Positions 25,789-34,157 of a stretch of DNA of 64,000 nt are shown in pieces; the stretch's first letter is position 1, and every line of letters starts with the position of its first letter. The stretch comes from JBBDWJ01 sp963824095 (GTDB taxonomy: Bacteria > Acidobacteriota > Terriglobia > Bryobacterales > UBA6623): the NCBI GenBank assembly GCA_963824095.1, contig CAWGNS010000007.1, positions 434,001 to 498,000 of the forward strand. Reading direction: 5' to 3'. The position numbers and the translations under genes are program-made. The notes beneath the pieces are model-generated. The model searched no databases and was not told the DNA's origin. It worked only from the letters and a program-made list of their open reading frames with translations.

Positions 25789-26895
25789 CTACCCCTGCTC
25801 GCGCTCGAGCAACCGCCGCTTGCGCTCGACGCCCCAACGATACCCAGCCAGCCGGCCATCGGCGGCAACCACGCGATGGCAAGGGATCGCCACCGCCAAG
25901 GCGTTGGCGGCGCAGGCTCCGGCGACCGCGCGGGCCGCCCGGGGGCTGCCCATCCGCGCCGCGATCTCGCTGTAACTGCTGGTTTTCCCCGCCGGGATCT
26001 GCCGCAGCGCTTCCCAGACGCGGCGCTGGAACGCGGTGCCACGCACGTCGAGCGGCAGGTCGAGGCCTTGGGCGTGCGCCGGGTCGTCGATGAAGCGCAC
26101 GACCTTGTCGATCCAGTCGGCGAAACCGGCCGGAGGCTTGGTCAGGGTCGCGTTCGGAAAACGGGCCTTGAGGTCCGCCTGTAGATCGGCGGCCTTGTCT
26201 CCCAGCAGAATCGCGCAAAGGCCACGCGCCGTGGCGGCGACCAGCACGCGGCCCAGCGAGCAGCGCCCGATGGCGTGCCACACCGCTTCGCCCTGTCCTC
26301 CGTTGCGGTAGGCCGAAGGCTTCATGCCGAGAATTTCCGGAGCGACTTCGTAGAAGCGTCCCGACGAGTTGAAGCCGGCGTCATAGATAGCCGCGGTCAC
26401 TTCCGAGCCTGCTTGCAGGCTGCTCTGCACCTTACTGTGACGGTGTGCCGCCGCATAGGCTTTCGGTGTGACCCCGGCGATGCGTTTGAACAGCCGGTGG
26501 AAGTGGTAGGGGCTCACGCCCGACTGCGCGGCCAGCTCGGAAAGGCGAGGGGGCTCCTCCGCCGACTCGATCGCGCGGCAGGCCGCGGCCACCAAGGCGG
26601 CCTCGCGCTCCGGACGCGGCGGCGCGTCAGGCCGGCAGCGCTTGCAAGGCCGGTAACCGGCCCGTTCGGCGTCGGCGCGCGTGGCGTAGAACGTCACGTT
26701 CTCGCGGCGCGCCGGCCGCGCCGCGCACGACGGCCGGCAATAGACGCCGGTGGTCTTGACCGCGAAAAAGAAATGCCCGTCGGCCGCCGCGTCGCGACGG
26801 CGCAATGCCTCCCACTTCTCCGAAGTGGTGGAAAAGGGCTGTCCAGCCGGGTTGGGCGTGGTCGGCAACATCGATTCAGTCGCTATTGCGTTCAT
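25789..26895 (-). CDS. ada: Ada: DNA-alkylation response regulator and O6-methylguanine-DNA methyltransferase
   Basis: Bifunctional adaptive-response protein of 368 residues, close to E. coli Ada in length. The N-terminal zinc domain (about residues 25-95) has the four cysteines in YCRPSCAARPARR and CKRCRPD that accept a methyl group from phosphotriesters. The AraC-type helix-turn-helix domain (about 110-190: LSELAAQSGVSPYHFHRLFKRI) binds its promoter, and the C-terminal methyltransferase domain ends with the catalytic IPCHRVV. It repairs O6-methylguanine and activates repair genes once methylated. Its upstream gap holds repeats; no alkA or alkB lies next to it. Confidence 0.96.
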   Translation of the reverse strand: MNAIATESMLPTTPNPAGQPFSTTSEKWEALRRRDAAADGHFFFAVKTTGVYCRPSCAARPARRENVTFYATRADAERAGYRPCKRCRPDAPPRPEREAALVAAACRAIESAEEPPRLSELAAQSGVSPYHFHRLFKRIAGVTPKAYAAAHRHSKVQSSLQAGSEVTAAIYDAGFNSSGRFYEVAPEILGMKPSAYRNGGQGEAVWHAIGRCSLGRVLVAATARGLCAILLGDKAADLQADLKARFPNATLTKPPAGFADWIDKVVRFIDDPAHAQGLDLPLDVRGTAFQRRVWEALRQIPAGKTSSYSEIAARMGSPRAARAVAGACAANALAVAIPCHRVVAADGRLAGYRWGVERKRRLLEREQG

Positions 26896-27295
26896 CGTAC
26901 ACCTCGGGAACTTTCGTTCGAAATATCGGAATCGTTTTCAGTCTAGGCGCGCCGACCGCGAGGGGCACTCCGCTTCTTGCTCGCCAATTCAAGAAGCGAA
27001 AATTCGTGGTTCCGGAGGATCTGGGGAAGGTAGAGACAGGCGCTCTCGCCTGTCCTCGCCGTGAAACGGCGAGCGGGTGCCGCGAACAGGAGCGGCGAGT
27101 TTGGGGACAGCGAGAGCTGGCCGCTGCCAGACAATGCCCGGCGGTTGTCGGCGGGATGGGGCGGGGTTTCCGTGCTCGCCGGCGAAGAGCGTCGACGGCA
27201 CGTCGACGCCGCCGGCCGGAGGCCCACGCCACGTCTGCCGGCTCCACGCTCCGCAGCGCGCCACCCGCGCCCCGCTGGCCATTGCTTGGCGTCCA
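26896..27295. repeat. 400-bp gap with two repeat families
   Basis: It contains a GGTAGAGACAGGCG/CGCCTGTCC unit at 27030-27064 (matching 10493-10533 in inverse orientation) and, at about 27206-27233, GCCGCCGGCCGGAGGCCC-ACGCCAC, close to the right arm of the 14444-14593 element. Several frames cross the gap but have shadow composition. The ada promoter should lie near 26900-26940, where the sequence is AT-richer. Confidence 0.5.
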
Positions 27296-27919
27296 TCACT
27301 TGTTTGCCGGAAATGCTTCCGCGGCGAGTTTCGTGGCGTGGTCGCGCAAGTCGATCGGCCAGGCCTCCACCATCTCATCGAAGCGCGCGCGGTTGCCGGC
27401 GAACAGGGCGCGGGTCGCTTCCTCGAAACCGGGTTCGTTGCCGGCCATGGCCGACATGAAGCGATAGGACGCCTCCTGTGCCCGCCGCACGCGGTCCCGG
27501 CCTTGATGGACGCGGCGGGCTTCGTCGACCAGACGCCGCAGGGCGACCGAAGCGCCCCCCGGCTGGCGATTGAGCCAATCCCAATGACGCGGCAGCAACG
27601 TGACCTCGCGGCCGACCACCCCCAGTTTGGGGCGCCCGGGCCGGCGGGGGACCTCGCGGTCGTTGCGGACGGCTGCGGCGGGATTGGCCCCAGGCGCCTC
27701 CGCGGGCGTTTCCGGCAGCCTGCGCACAACGTCGTCGGCCGTGCCGCGAAGGTCGAGGTCGATCATCTGACCATTGCCATCGTCAAAGACGAGCACCGGA
27801 GCCCGGTGGCCGCGATCGGCGGCTGCCTTGACCTCGAGGGCGACCGTCCGCAGCGGGCCGGAAGCGATCCGGCGGGGTCCTTCAAAGGCTGTGTATTGAG
27901 TATGTTGCGATTCCTGCAT
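27296..27919 (-). CDS. DUF2239 family protein
   Basis: A 207-residue soluble protein. The opening YTAFEGPRRIASGPLRTVALEVKAA, the GNGQMIDLDLRGTADDVVRRL segment and the RPKLGVVGREVTLLPRHWDWLNRQPGGASVALRRLVDEARR stretch identify DUF2239, including a ribbon-helix-helix-like patch. Its function is unknown; a DNA- or nucleotide-related role would be speculation. A perfect 12-bp palindrome 52 bp upstream of the ATG may control it. Typical family length. Confidence 0.85.
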   Translation of the reverse strand: MQESQHTQYTAFEGPRRIASGPLRTVALEVKAAADRGHRAPVLVFDDGNGQMIDLDLRGTADDVVRRLPETPAEAPGANPAAAVRNDREVPRRPGRPKLGVVGREVTLLPRHWDWLNRQPGGASVALRRLVDEARRVHQGRDRVRRAQEASYRFMSAMAGNEPGFEEATRALFAGNRARFDEMVEAWPIDLRDHATKLAAEAFPANK

Positions 27920-27970
27920 GAAAGATTCCCTGTGCTCCCAATGAAACTGTTTGACCAGGATAAAACAATA

Positions 27971-27982
27971 TTACCATGGTAA
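27971..27982. promoter_or_regulatory. perfect 12-bp palindrome upstream of the DUF2239 gene
   Basis: TTACCATGGTAA, a perfect dyad, lies within AT-rich sequence 52 bp upstream of the DUF2239 ATG, where the promoter should be. TAATAT and TTGTTTTAT follow it on the minus strand. Likely an operator. The binding protein is unknown, and self-regulation by the DUF2239 product is only a guess. Confidence 0.45.
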
Positions 27983-28341
27983 AACATAAGTGTCCAGAAG
28001 TTGGTTCTGCGCTTCGAAAATACTTCCCTTTAGCGCCCGTCTACGCCGTTCTGACGCGGCTTGCGCCGCCGATTTGTCCGTGGGGAAGGGTGGCGGATGA
28101 TGGAACTCGACATCCTCCTACGGCGTCATTGGTTATCCTGAACCTTGGCGCGTTTGCGGAGATGCTGCGCACCTGCACGGAGCCAGGCTGGCATGCAGGA
28201 TGAGGGGGCCGCCTGACGGCGGCGACGGGCGAAAGCGCCGGTCTTTACACAGAACAGAAGGGATCCGTTCCACGGGGCCAGCGCGGTTGCTCGGGGCTGG
28301 GCTGTTGACCGCGGGGCGGCGGTCGTTGTAGGGTCGAACGC
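27983..28341. other. intergenic region upstream of the FG-GAP gene
   Basis: About 360 bp without a supported gene. The small plus-strand frame 27976-28203 starts inside the palindrome and shows no conserved features. A short inverted segment GCCGCCTGACGGCGGC at about 28209-28224 is present. No clear promoter for the downstream gene is recognised. Confidence 0.4.
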
Positions 28342-30594
28342 ATGGTCATTGGGCGCTATTTCCTCGCTTTGGCTGTGGCCGTGATGGCGGGCTCGCCGCT
28401 GGCGGAGGCGCAGCTCTCCACCGCCGGCAACCAATTGTGGAGCCAGGGCTTCGACGGCATTCTGGGCAACTACGAGAGCGGCGACCGCTTCGGCTCAGCG
28501 ATAACCGCCGGTGATTTCAACGGCGACGGCTGGGACGATCTGGCGATCGGCTCGCCGGGCGAGAGCGGCGCGCGGGGCATCGTCAACGTCATTTACGGCA
28601 GCCCGGGCGGGCTCACGCCCGACAACAACCAGACCTGGGAACAGGGCGTAGGCATCGACGGCAACGCCGAGTCCGGCGACCAGTTTGGCGCGGCCGTCGC
28701 CGCCGGCGATTTCAATCACGACGGTTTTGACGACCTCGCGATCGGGGCGCCCGGCGAGGACGACACGCGCGGGATCGTGCAGGTGATCTACGGCTCGCCC
28801 GCCGGGCTCACGGCGCAGAACAACCAAGCTTGGCGGCAGGGCAAGGACGATATTCGCGACAGCGCCGAGGTCGGCGACTCGTTCGGATTCTCGCTGGCAG
28901 TGGGCGACTTCAACGGCGACGGCTTCCCGGATCTGGCGGCGGGGTCGCCGGGCGAGAACAATTCGGCCGGCCTGGTGATCGTGATGTTCGGCTCGTCGAG
29001 CGGCCTGCGCTCCAACGGCAACCAACGCTGGCGCGAAGGCGACGACGGTCTGCGCGGCAGCGGCGAGAATTTCGATCTGTTCAGCTACGACCTGGCGGCG
29101 GGCGATTTCAACGGCGACGGCTACGACGACCTGGCGGTAGGGACCCCCGGGGAAAATAATGCCCGCGGCACGGTCAACATCATCTATGGCTCGGGCGGCG
29201 GCCTCACCGCCGACGGCAACGTGCGCCGCCAGCAAGGCGACGACGGCGTACCCGACGACGACGAGAACAACGACGGCTTCGCCGAGGTCCTGGCGGCAGG
29301 CGACTTTAACGGCGACGGCTTCGTGGACCTGGCGGTGAGCGCGCTGGGCGAAGACGACGGCCGTGGCACGGTAACGATCATTCCGGGCTCGAGCGGCGGG
29401 CTGACCGGGGCGGGCAGCGTCCGCTGGCGTCAGGCCGAAGACGGCGTGGGCGGCGACAGCCGCGAGGCGGGCGACCGCTTCGGCAGCGCCCTGGCCGCCG
29501 GCGACTTCAACGCCGATGGCTTTCCCGACCTGGCAATCGGCGTGCGCGGCGAGGATAGCAACCGCGGCCTCGTGCAGACTCTTTACGGCGGCGGCGGCGG
29601 ACTCACCACCGAGGGCACGCAGGTGTTTGCGCAAGGCTTCGATGGATTGCAGGACTCCGCCGAAAGCAGCGACGATTTCGGATTCGATCTGGCCGCGGGC
29701 AACTTCGGCTCCGACTCCGCCGCCGATCTGGCCGTGGGCGCGCCGGGCGAAGACAACGACGCCGGCGTGGCGCACGTCCTGTTCGGCGGCAGCCTGTTTC
29801 CGACGCCCGTGGTGCTCTCGGCGGTGGGCGGAGGCCTTAGTGTTCCGCCGGTGGCTGCCGCTTCCTACAACGCCATCGTGACCCTCTTTGGCGAGAATTT
29901 CCTGGCGGCGTCCTCTGCGCTACGGCCACCAGCGGCGCGGCGGGCAAATGCGTCCTGGCCGGGCGCGGACCAGGCTACGGCGTTGCCCACCATCATCGAC
30001 GGCGTGTGCGTCGAAATGAGCGGCCGGCGCGCGCCGCTGTTCGCCGTGTTTCCCGGGCAGATCAACTTGCAAGCAGCAATCACGCCGGGAGTGAGTCCGG
30101 TCACGGTGGAGGTGATCGTCAACTGCGATCAGCCCGACGCGCTACGCAGCAACGCCTTCAGCCTGCCGGTCGCCGCGGCCTCGCCGGAGTTTTTCTTCTT
30201 CGTCTACAACAGCGACGGCGTCAACCCGGTGGCCGCCGTCAACGAGGGGAGCGGAAGGTATGTCGGCGCCACGGGGCTGATTCCCGGTGCCGTGTTCGAA
30301 CCGGCGCACCCGAACGACGTCGTGACGGTGTATCTGACCGGCCTGGGCGAGACCGACCCACCCTGGGATCCGGGGCAGCTTCCGACGGCGGCGGCATCGA
30401 CGACTTTGCCCGTCAGCATCCAAATCGGCGGCGCCAGCGTCGATACGATCTATGCCGGCGTGACGCCCTCGTTCGCCGGGCTCTACCAGGCCAGCTTCCG
30501 AGTCCCGGCCGATGCCCCAGCGGGAAATCTGGCGCTGCGCATTACCGTGGGCGGCGCGGCGACCCCCGCCGGCGCGTTCCTGACGGTGCAGTGA
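28342..30594 (+). CDS. secreted FG-GAP repeat protein with Solibacter-type C-terminal domain
   Basis: A 750-residue exported protein. A signal peptide (about residues 1-24, ending AEAQ) is followed by seven FG-GAP/integrin-alpha-like blades, each about 60 residues, of the form GD-FG-x-LAAGDFNGDG-x2-DLAIG-PGE; the D-x-N-x-D-G loops should bind calcium. They would form one beta-propeller. From about residue 490 begins an IPT-like part (IVTLFGENFLA) and then the domain known as TIGR03437, with FPGQINLQ, VYLTGLGETDPP, GVTPSFAGLYQ and FRVPADAPAG. That domain is found mainly in Solibacter-group acidobacteria and may direct surface display. Binding target unknown. Confidence 0.88.
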   Translation: MVIGRYFLALAVAVMAGSPLAEAQLSTAGNQLWSQGFDGILGNYESGDRFGSAITAGDFNGDGWDDLAIGSPGESGARGIVNVIYGSPGGLTPDNNQTWEQGVGIDGNAESGDQFGAAVAAGDFNHDGFDDLAIGAPGEDDTRGIVQVIYGSPAGLTAQNNQAWRQGKDDIRDSAEVGDSFGFSLAVGDFNGDGFPDLAAGSPGENNSAGLVIVMFGSSSGLRSNGNQRWREGDDGLRGSGENFDLFSYDLAAGDFNGDGYDDLAVGTPGENNARGTVNIIYGSGGGLTADGNVRRQQGDDGVPDDDENNDGFAEVLAAGDFNGDGFVDLAVSALGEDDGRGTVTIIPGSSGGLTGAGSVRWRQAEDGVGGDSREAGDRFGSALAAGDFNADGFPDLAIGVRGEDSNRGLVQTLYGGGGGLTTEGTQVFAQGFDGLQDSAESSDDFGFDLAAGNFGSDSAADLAVGAPGEDNDAGVAHVLFGGSLFPTPVVLSAVGGGLSVPPVAAASYNAIVTLFGENFLAASSALRPPAARRANASWPGADQATALPTIIDGVCVEMSGRRAPLFAVFPGQINLQAAITPGVSPVTVEVIVNCDQPDALRSNAFSLPVAAASPEFFFFVYNSDGVNPVAAVNEGSGRYVGATGLIPGAVFEPAHPNDVVTVYLTGLGETDPPWDPGQLPTAAASTTLPVSIQIGGASVDTIYAGVTPSFAGLYQASFRVPADAPAGNLALRITVGGAATPAGAFLTVQ

Positions 30595-30863
30595 TCGGGG
30601 TCGGGAAGGTTTCGACCGGCCTCGACGATCACCTCGGCACCGATCCCACATCCAACCGGCAGTGCGGGAAAAAACCGCAGGTCTCGGCGAACTCCGCGCC
30701 GCGGTTTGGCCGGCGGAAATTCGCTGCCGGAAGAAACGCGGCCTGTGGTTCCCGCCGAACTCGCTATGATAGAAGCTGCTCTTCCCGCAACAGTCCTGGT
30801 GACCCTTCCTCGTCTTGAACCGGGAACACTTCGGAGGATTTCCGCGCCCGGAAAACGGCTCGA

Positions 30864-32012
30864 ATGCCAGCTCGACTGCGTATCGGCGTCAATGCGCTGT
30901 ACCTGATTCCCGGGGGCGTAGGCGGCACGGAGATCTACCTGCGCAACCTGCTGGAGGCGCTCGCGCGCGTCGACCGGCGCAACCAGTATTTCGTGTTCAC
31001 CAACCGCGAGACGGGCGCCGAGCTTTGCCCGCAGGCCGGCAATTTCGAGGCCGTGCCCGGCAAGCTACCTGCAAAGCTGCGGCCGCTGCGGCTGGCCTGG
31101 GAGCAACTCGTGCTGCCGCTGCAGGCGAGGCGCCTCAAGCTCGACGTGATGTTCTCGCCGGGGTTTACCTCGCCGCTGCTGTGCCGCAGCGCGGGCGTCA
31201 CCGTGATTCACGACCTGCAGCATCGCAAGCAGCCGGAAAACTTCGGGGCCCTGGAGCGCCGCGCCTGGGAGTTTTCGGTGTGGGGATCGGCGCGGCACTC
31301 CCGGCGCATCGTGACCGTATCGGAAAACTCGCGCCGCGACATCCTCGAAGCCTACGCCCTCGACCCCGCACAGGTCCACGTGGTGCACCACGGCGTCGAA
31401 GCCGATTTCTTCGGCCTGGCCGGCAACGAGCGCTACGGCGCGCACCTGCTGCGCGAGGCGGGCGTGCCCGAGTGCCGCTATCTGCTGGCGGTCTCGACGG
31501 TCCACCCGCATAAGAACTGGCAGCGCCTGCTGGAGGCTTACACGCATCTGCTCCGCGAGGGGCGCCGCGAGCACCTGGTAGTGGCGGGCCTGGCCGGCAA
31601 GGCCTGGCGGGACGTGAAAGAGCGTCTGCTGGACGCCGAGCTGGCCGAGCGCGTGCATCTGCTCGGCTGGCAGCCCCGCGAGGTGCTGCTGGCGCTGTTC
31701 CGGTTCGCCGACGCGCTGGTGTTTCCCTCGACGTTCGAGGGTTTTGGGATACCGGTGCTCGAAGCGATGGCTGCGGGCATCCCGGTCGTCTGCTCCGACA
31801 TCGCCCCATTGCGCGAAATCGCCGACGGCGCGGCGCACTTTTTCGACCCGGAATCAAGCCCAGCGATGACCGACGCGCTGCGCGAGATGTTCGCCGACAA
31901 AGCGCTGCGCGAGCAGTTCGTCGAGCGCGGGCTGGAAAAGGCCTCGCAGTTTACCTGGACGCGCGCCGCCGAGCAGACGCTGGCGGTGTTGCTGGAGGCG
32001 GCGCGAGGATAA
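30864..32012 (+). CDS. glycosyltransferase family 4-type
   Basis: A 382-residue GT-B glycosyltransferase. Recognisable are the N-terminal glycine-rich acceptor side (LIPGGVGGTEIYLRNLLEAL), VIHDLQHRK, the linker strand VSTVHPHKNWQRLLEAY and the donor site STFEGFGIPVLEAMAAGIPVVCSDIAPLREI, which holds the family E-x7-E motif. It probably adds a sugar from a nucleotide-sugar donor to a polysaccharide or lipid. No other polysaccharide genes are adjacent, so its pathway is open. The ATG at 30864 starts the first strand of the fold. Confidence 0.9.
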   Translation: MPARLRIGVNALYLIPGGVGGTEIYLRNLLEALARVDRRNQYFVFTNRETGAELCPQAGNFEAVPGKLPAKLRPLRLAWEQLVLPLQARRLKLDVMFSPGFTSPLLCRSAGVTVIHDLQHRKQPENFGALERRAWEFSVWGSARHSRRIVTVSENSRRDILEAYALDPAQVHVVHHGVEADFFGLAGNERYGAHLLREAGVPECRYLLAVSTVHPHKNWQRLLEAYTHLLREGRREHLVVAGLAGKAWRDVKERLLDAELAERVHLLGWQPREVLLALFRFADALVFPSTFEGFGIPVLEAMAAGIPVVCSDIAPLREIADGAAHFFDPESSPAMTDALREMFADKALREQFVERGLEKASQFTWTRAAEQTLAVLLEAARG

Positions 32013-32145
32013 CAGGAATACGCAAACGGCGCGGCCCCTTGCGGAGCTGCTGGTGTTGGCCGGTCACGCAAGGCTTGAGACGAGTTGCAAAGCTCTCACT
32101 CGCCACCCGCGATTCGCGGCCCACGATATCATAAACCGACGCCCG

Positions 32146-32988
32146 ATGAATGTCCTTGAACTGACCACCGTTCTTGCCGCGGGCTCATTCGCAGCCGGTT
32201 TCCTCGGTGCGCTGACCGGCCTTGGCGGCGGCGTCGTGCTGGTCCCGCTGCTCACTCTGGGTCTGAAAGTGGACATCCACTACGCCATCGGCACCTCGTT
32301 GGTCGCGGTCATCGCAACTTCCTCCGGGGCGGCGGCGGCCTATGTCCGCGAAGGCTATTCCAACATCCGCATCGGGATGTTTCTGGAGATCGCCACGACG
32401 ATCGGCGCGCTGTTTGGCGCGTGGTTGACGGCTATGATCTCCACGCCAACCATCGGCTTCCTCTTCGGCCTTGTGTTGCTCTATTCCGCCTGGCAATCGC
32501 TGCAGCCTCACGGTACGCACTCCTGCGATGAGACCACGCCGAAGGATCCCATCGCGACCAGGTTGAAGATGCACGGCTCTTATCCGACGCCCGAAGGCCC
32601 GCGCCGTTACTGCGTTCGGCGCGTCCCGCTCGGCTTCGGCCTGATGTTCGGCGCGGGAACTCTCTCCGGGCTGCTGGGTATCGGCTCGGGGGCGGCCAAG
32701 GTGATCGCGATGGACCAGGCAATGGGTCTGCCGTTCAAGGTATCGAGCACCACGAGCAACTTCATGATCGGCGTGACCGCCGCGGCCGGCGCGGGCGTTT
32801 ACCTCAGCCGCGGCTACATCGACCCCGGACTCTCCATGCCCGTAGTGCTCGGCGTGCTGGCCGGCTCTTTCGCCGGGGCCCGCTTTCTGGGGAGGGCAAA
32901 CACCACCCTGCTGCGCCGCATCTTTGCGGGAGTGATTCTGGCTCTGGCGGTCGAGATGCTCTACAACAGCGTGATAGGCGGTCTTTAG
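32146..32988 (+). CDS. TauE/SafE family sulfite/organosulfonate exporter-like permease
   Basis: A 280-residue integral membrane protein with about eight helices in two homologous halves: FLGALTGLGGGVVLVPLLTLGL near the N-terminus and GTLSGLLGIGSGAAKVIAMD in the second half, the repeated TauE/SafE motif. The family exports sulfite, sulfoacetate and related anions. The next gene, which starts at the base after the stop codon, is DUF1634, a standard partner of this exporter. The ATG at 32146 is chosen since helix 1 follows at once. Confidence 0.9.
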   Translation: MNVLELTTVLAAGSFAAGFLGALTGLGGGVVLVPLLTLGLKVDIHYAIGTSLVAVIATSSGAAAAYVREGYSNIRIGMFLEIATTIGALFGAWLTAMISTPTIGFLFGLVLLYSAWQSLQPHGTHSCDETTPKDPIATRLKMHGSYPTPEGPRRYCVRRVPLGFGLMFGAGTLSGLLGIGSGAAKVIAMDQAMGLPFKVSSTTSNFMIGVTAAAGAGVYLSRGYIDPGLSMPVVLGVLAGSFAGARFLGRANTTLLRRIFAGVILALAVEMLYNSVIGGL

Positions 32989-33372
32989 ATGACAACGCGT
33001 ACTCTCTGGACCGACGAAAAAGTCGAGGCGATTCTGGCGAATCTGCTCCGCGCCGGTGTCGTGTTCTCCGCCGCGATCGTGGCCGCCGGCGGCATGCTCT
33101 ACCTGCTGCGCCACAGCGGCGACCCGGCGCTGTATGGAGTCTTCGAAGGCGAACCGGGCGACCTGCGCAGCTTCACCGGCTCGTTTGCGGAAGCCCTCGC
33201 CGGCCGCGGCCGGGGGACGATCCAACTCGGCATCCTGTTTCTGATCGCGACCCCCGTGGCGCGCGTAGCCTTTTCGATCTACGCTTTCGTGCGCGAGCGG
33301 GACCTGCTCTACTCCATGGTCACCCTGCTGGTGTTCTGTCTCCTGCTCTATAGCCTGCTGGCGCAACACTAG
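32989..33372 (+). CDS. DUF1634 family membrane protein, TauE/SafE partner
   Basis: A 127-residue protein with three membrane helices (about residues 22-42, 78-98 and 105-125), the DUF1634 layout, with the conserved ATPVARVAFSIYAFVRERD segment. It begins at the base after the exporter stop codon, with no spacer, so the pair is co-translated. Its molecular role is unknown; the recurrent pairing suggests an accessory subunit of the exporter. Confidence 0.9.
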   Translation: MTTRTLWTDEKVEAILANLLRAGVVFSAAIVAAGGMLYLLRHSGDPALYGVFEGEPGDLRSFTGSFAEALAGRGRGTIQLGILFLIATPVARVAFSIYAFVRERDLLYSMVTLLVFCLLLYSLLAQH

Positions 33373-33390
33373 CCGGACCGGCCCGTTCGC

Positions 33391-33561
33391 CAGGCCGAGG
33401 AGGCTGCGGAAAAACTCCAGTCTGGCCCGGCAGCGATGCTTCATGGGGACAGTCACCGCGTTTCGCACCTCGATTTTTCAAGAGTTTACAGGGATTCGCA
33501 GAGTGCGAAACACGGTGACTGTCCCCCTCCGGCAGACTTTTTCCGCAGCCTGCGAGGCCTG
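33391..33561. repeat. 171-bp long-palindrome element (MITE-like)
   Basis: The left half has CAGGCCGAGGAGGCTGCGG-AAAAA and GGGGACAGTCACCGCGTTTC-GCAC; the right half is the inverse, GTGCGAAACAC-GGTGACTGTCCCC and TTTTTCCGCAGCCTGCGAGGC. Arms of about 65-75 bp flank a centre of about 25 bp. A partial copy of the right half is at 22547-22590. There is no coding capacity and no obvious target duplication. The element lies 120 bp upstream of tRNA-Leu. Confidence 0.7.
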
Positions 33562-33680
33562 TTGGCTGTAGGTTCTTCGACTTGCGGTCCCTTGTCGCGT
33601 ACCGGCCCGGAGTACCATGAAAGGACTGCTTGGCGAAGAGAAGTGAAGCGGGATAAGCTTCGATCGGGGATCCCGCAAGA

Positions 33681-33767
33681 GCGAACGTGGCGGAATTGGC
33701 AGACGCGCCAGATTTAGGTTCTGGTTCCCGAGAGGGAGTGGGGGTTCGATTCCCCCCGTTCGCACCA
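33681..33767 (+). tRNA. tRNA-Leu (anticodon UAG)
   Basis: A complete class II tRNA. The acceptor stem GCGAACG pairs with CGTTCGC, the anticodon stem is CCAGA/TCTGG around loop TTTAGGT (anticodon UAG, reads CUA and by wobble CUN), a long variable arm CCCGAGAGGGAGT follows, then T-loop GGTTCGATTCC. The discriminator is A and the 3' CCA is encoded. The large variable arm and A73 are leucine identity features. Confidence 0.97.
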
Positions 33768-33804
33768 ATCAATTCAACACTTTGCAAACCATGGTCTCTG
33801 AGGG

Positions 33805-33954
33805 CTAATCCTGGGCGATGTCCTTAGAGGTGTCCTGGTAGCCCTCCTTTTCGCGCTCCGCCTTCTCTCGCGCGGCGTTATACACACCCAGTCCGATGTA
33901 CTTGCCAAACTCTGCCTGTGCTGCCCGGTGCGACTCTCGGCTTCTATGCTGCAC
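33805..33954 (-). other. short Lys/Glu-rich reading frame, possible gene remnant
   Basis: A 49-codon frame starting GTG whose product contains AQAEFGKYIGLGVYNAAR followed by EKAEREKEGYQDTSKDIAQD. The Lys/Glu composition is unlike the Arg/Ala/Pro-rich shadows of this genome, so it may be a real small protein or the tail of a broken one. No ribosome binding site is seen and the frame is closed just upstream by TAA. It lies in the 390-bp gap 33768-34157, which otherwise carries only the promoter and leader of the TonB receptor. Confidence 0.2.
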
Positions 33955-34040
33955 TACGCCCGATAAGCGCGGACCGACAGGTTACGAGATCCTCTGTGGT
34001 TGCCGAAGCCCGCAATAGCTGCGGCGGTCAAAAATAGTCG

Positions 34041-34068
34041 TTGACGCCCCGCCGGGCGGGTGTATACT
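34041..34068 (+). promoter_or_regulatory. sigma-70 promoter of the TonB-dependent receptor gene
   Basis: TTGACG at 34041-34046, a 16-bp spacer and TATACT at 34063-34068 make a near-consensus promoter. The expected start site, about 34075, gives a leader of about 80 nt that contains the hairpin at 34099-34118. This is the strongest promoter-like sequence I found in the window. Confidence 0.65.
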
Positions 34069-34098
34069 GCGCTATTCTCCAAAGAACAAAAAAAGATT

Positions 34099-34118
34099 CC
34101 GGGTAAACATCTACCCGG
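34099..34118 (+). promoter_or_regulatory. leader hairpin of the TonB-receptor mRNA
   Basis: CCGGGTA, loop AACATC, TACCCGG form a perfect 7-bp stem in the 5' untranslated region, after an A-rich stretch and about 40 nt before the ATG. It could stabilise the mRNA or bind a regulator. No T-tract follows, so it is not a terminator. Confidence 0.45.
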
Positions 34119-34157
34119 GGTGAAGAAAACCAGTACTTCCGGATAAAGGGAGCTGTT

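Noticed and set aside
28495..29775. regular repeats of about 180 bp inside 28450-29760, and an antisense frame
   Set aside because: The periodicity is the coding repeat of FG-GAP blades; spacing and variation exclude a CRISPR array, and the antisense frame is its shadow.
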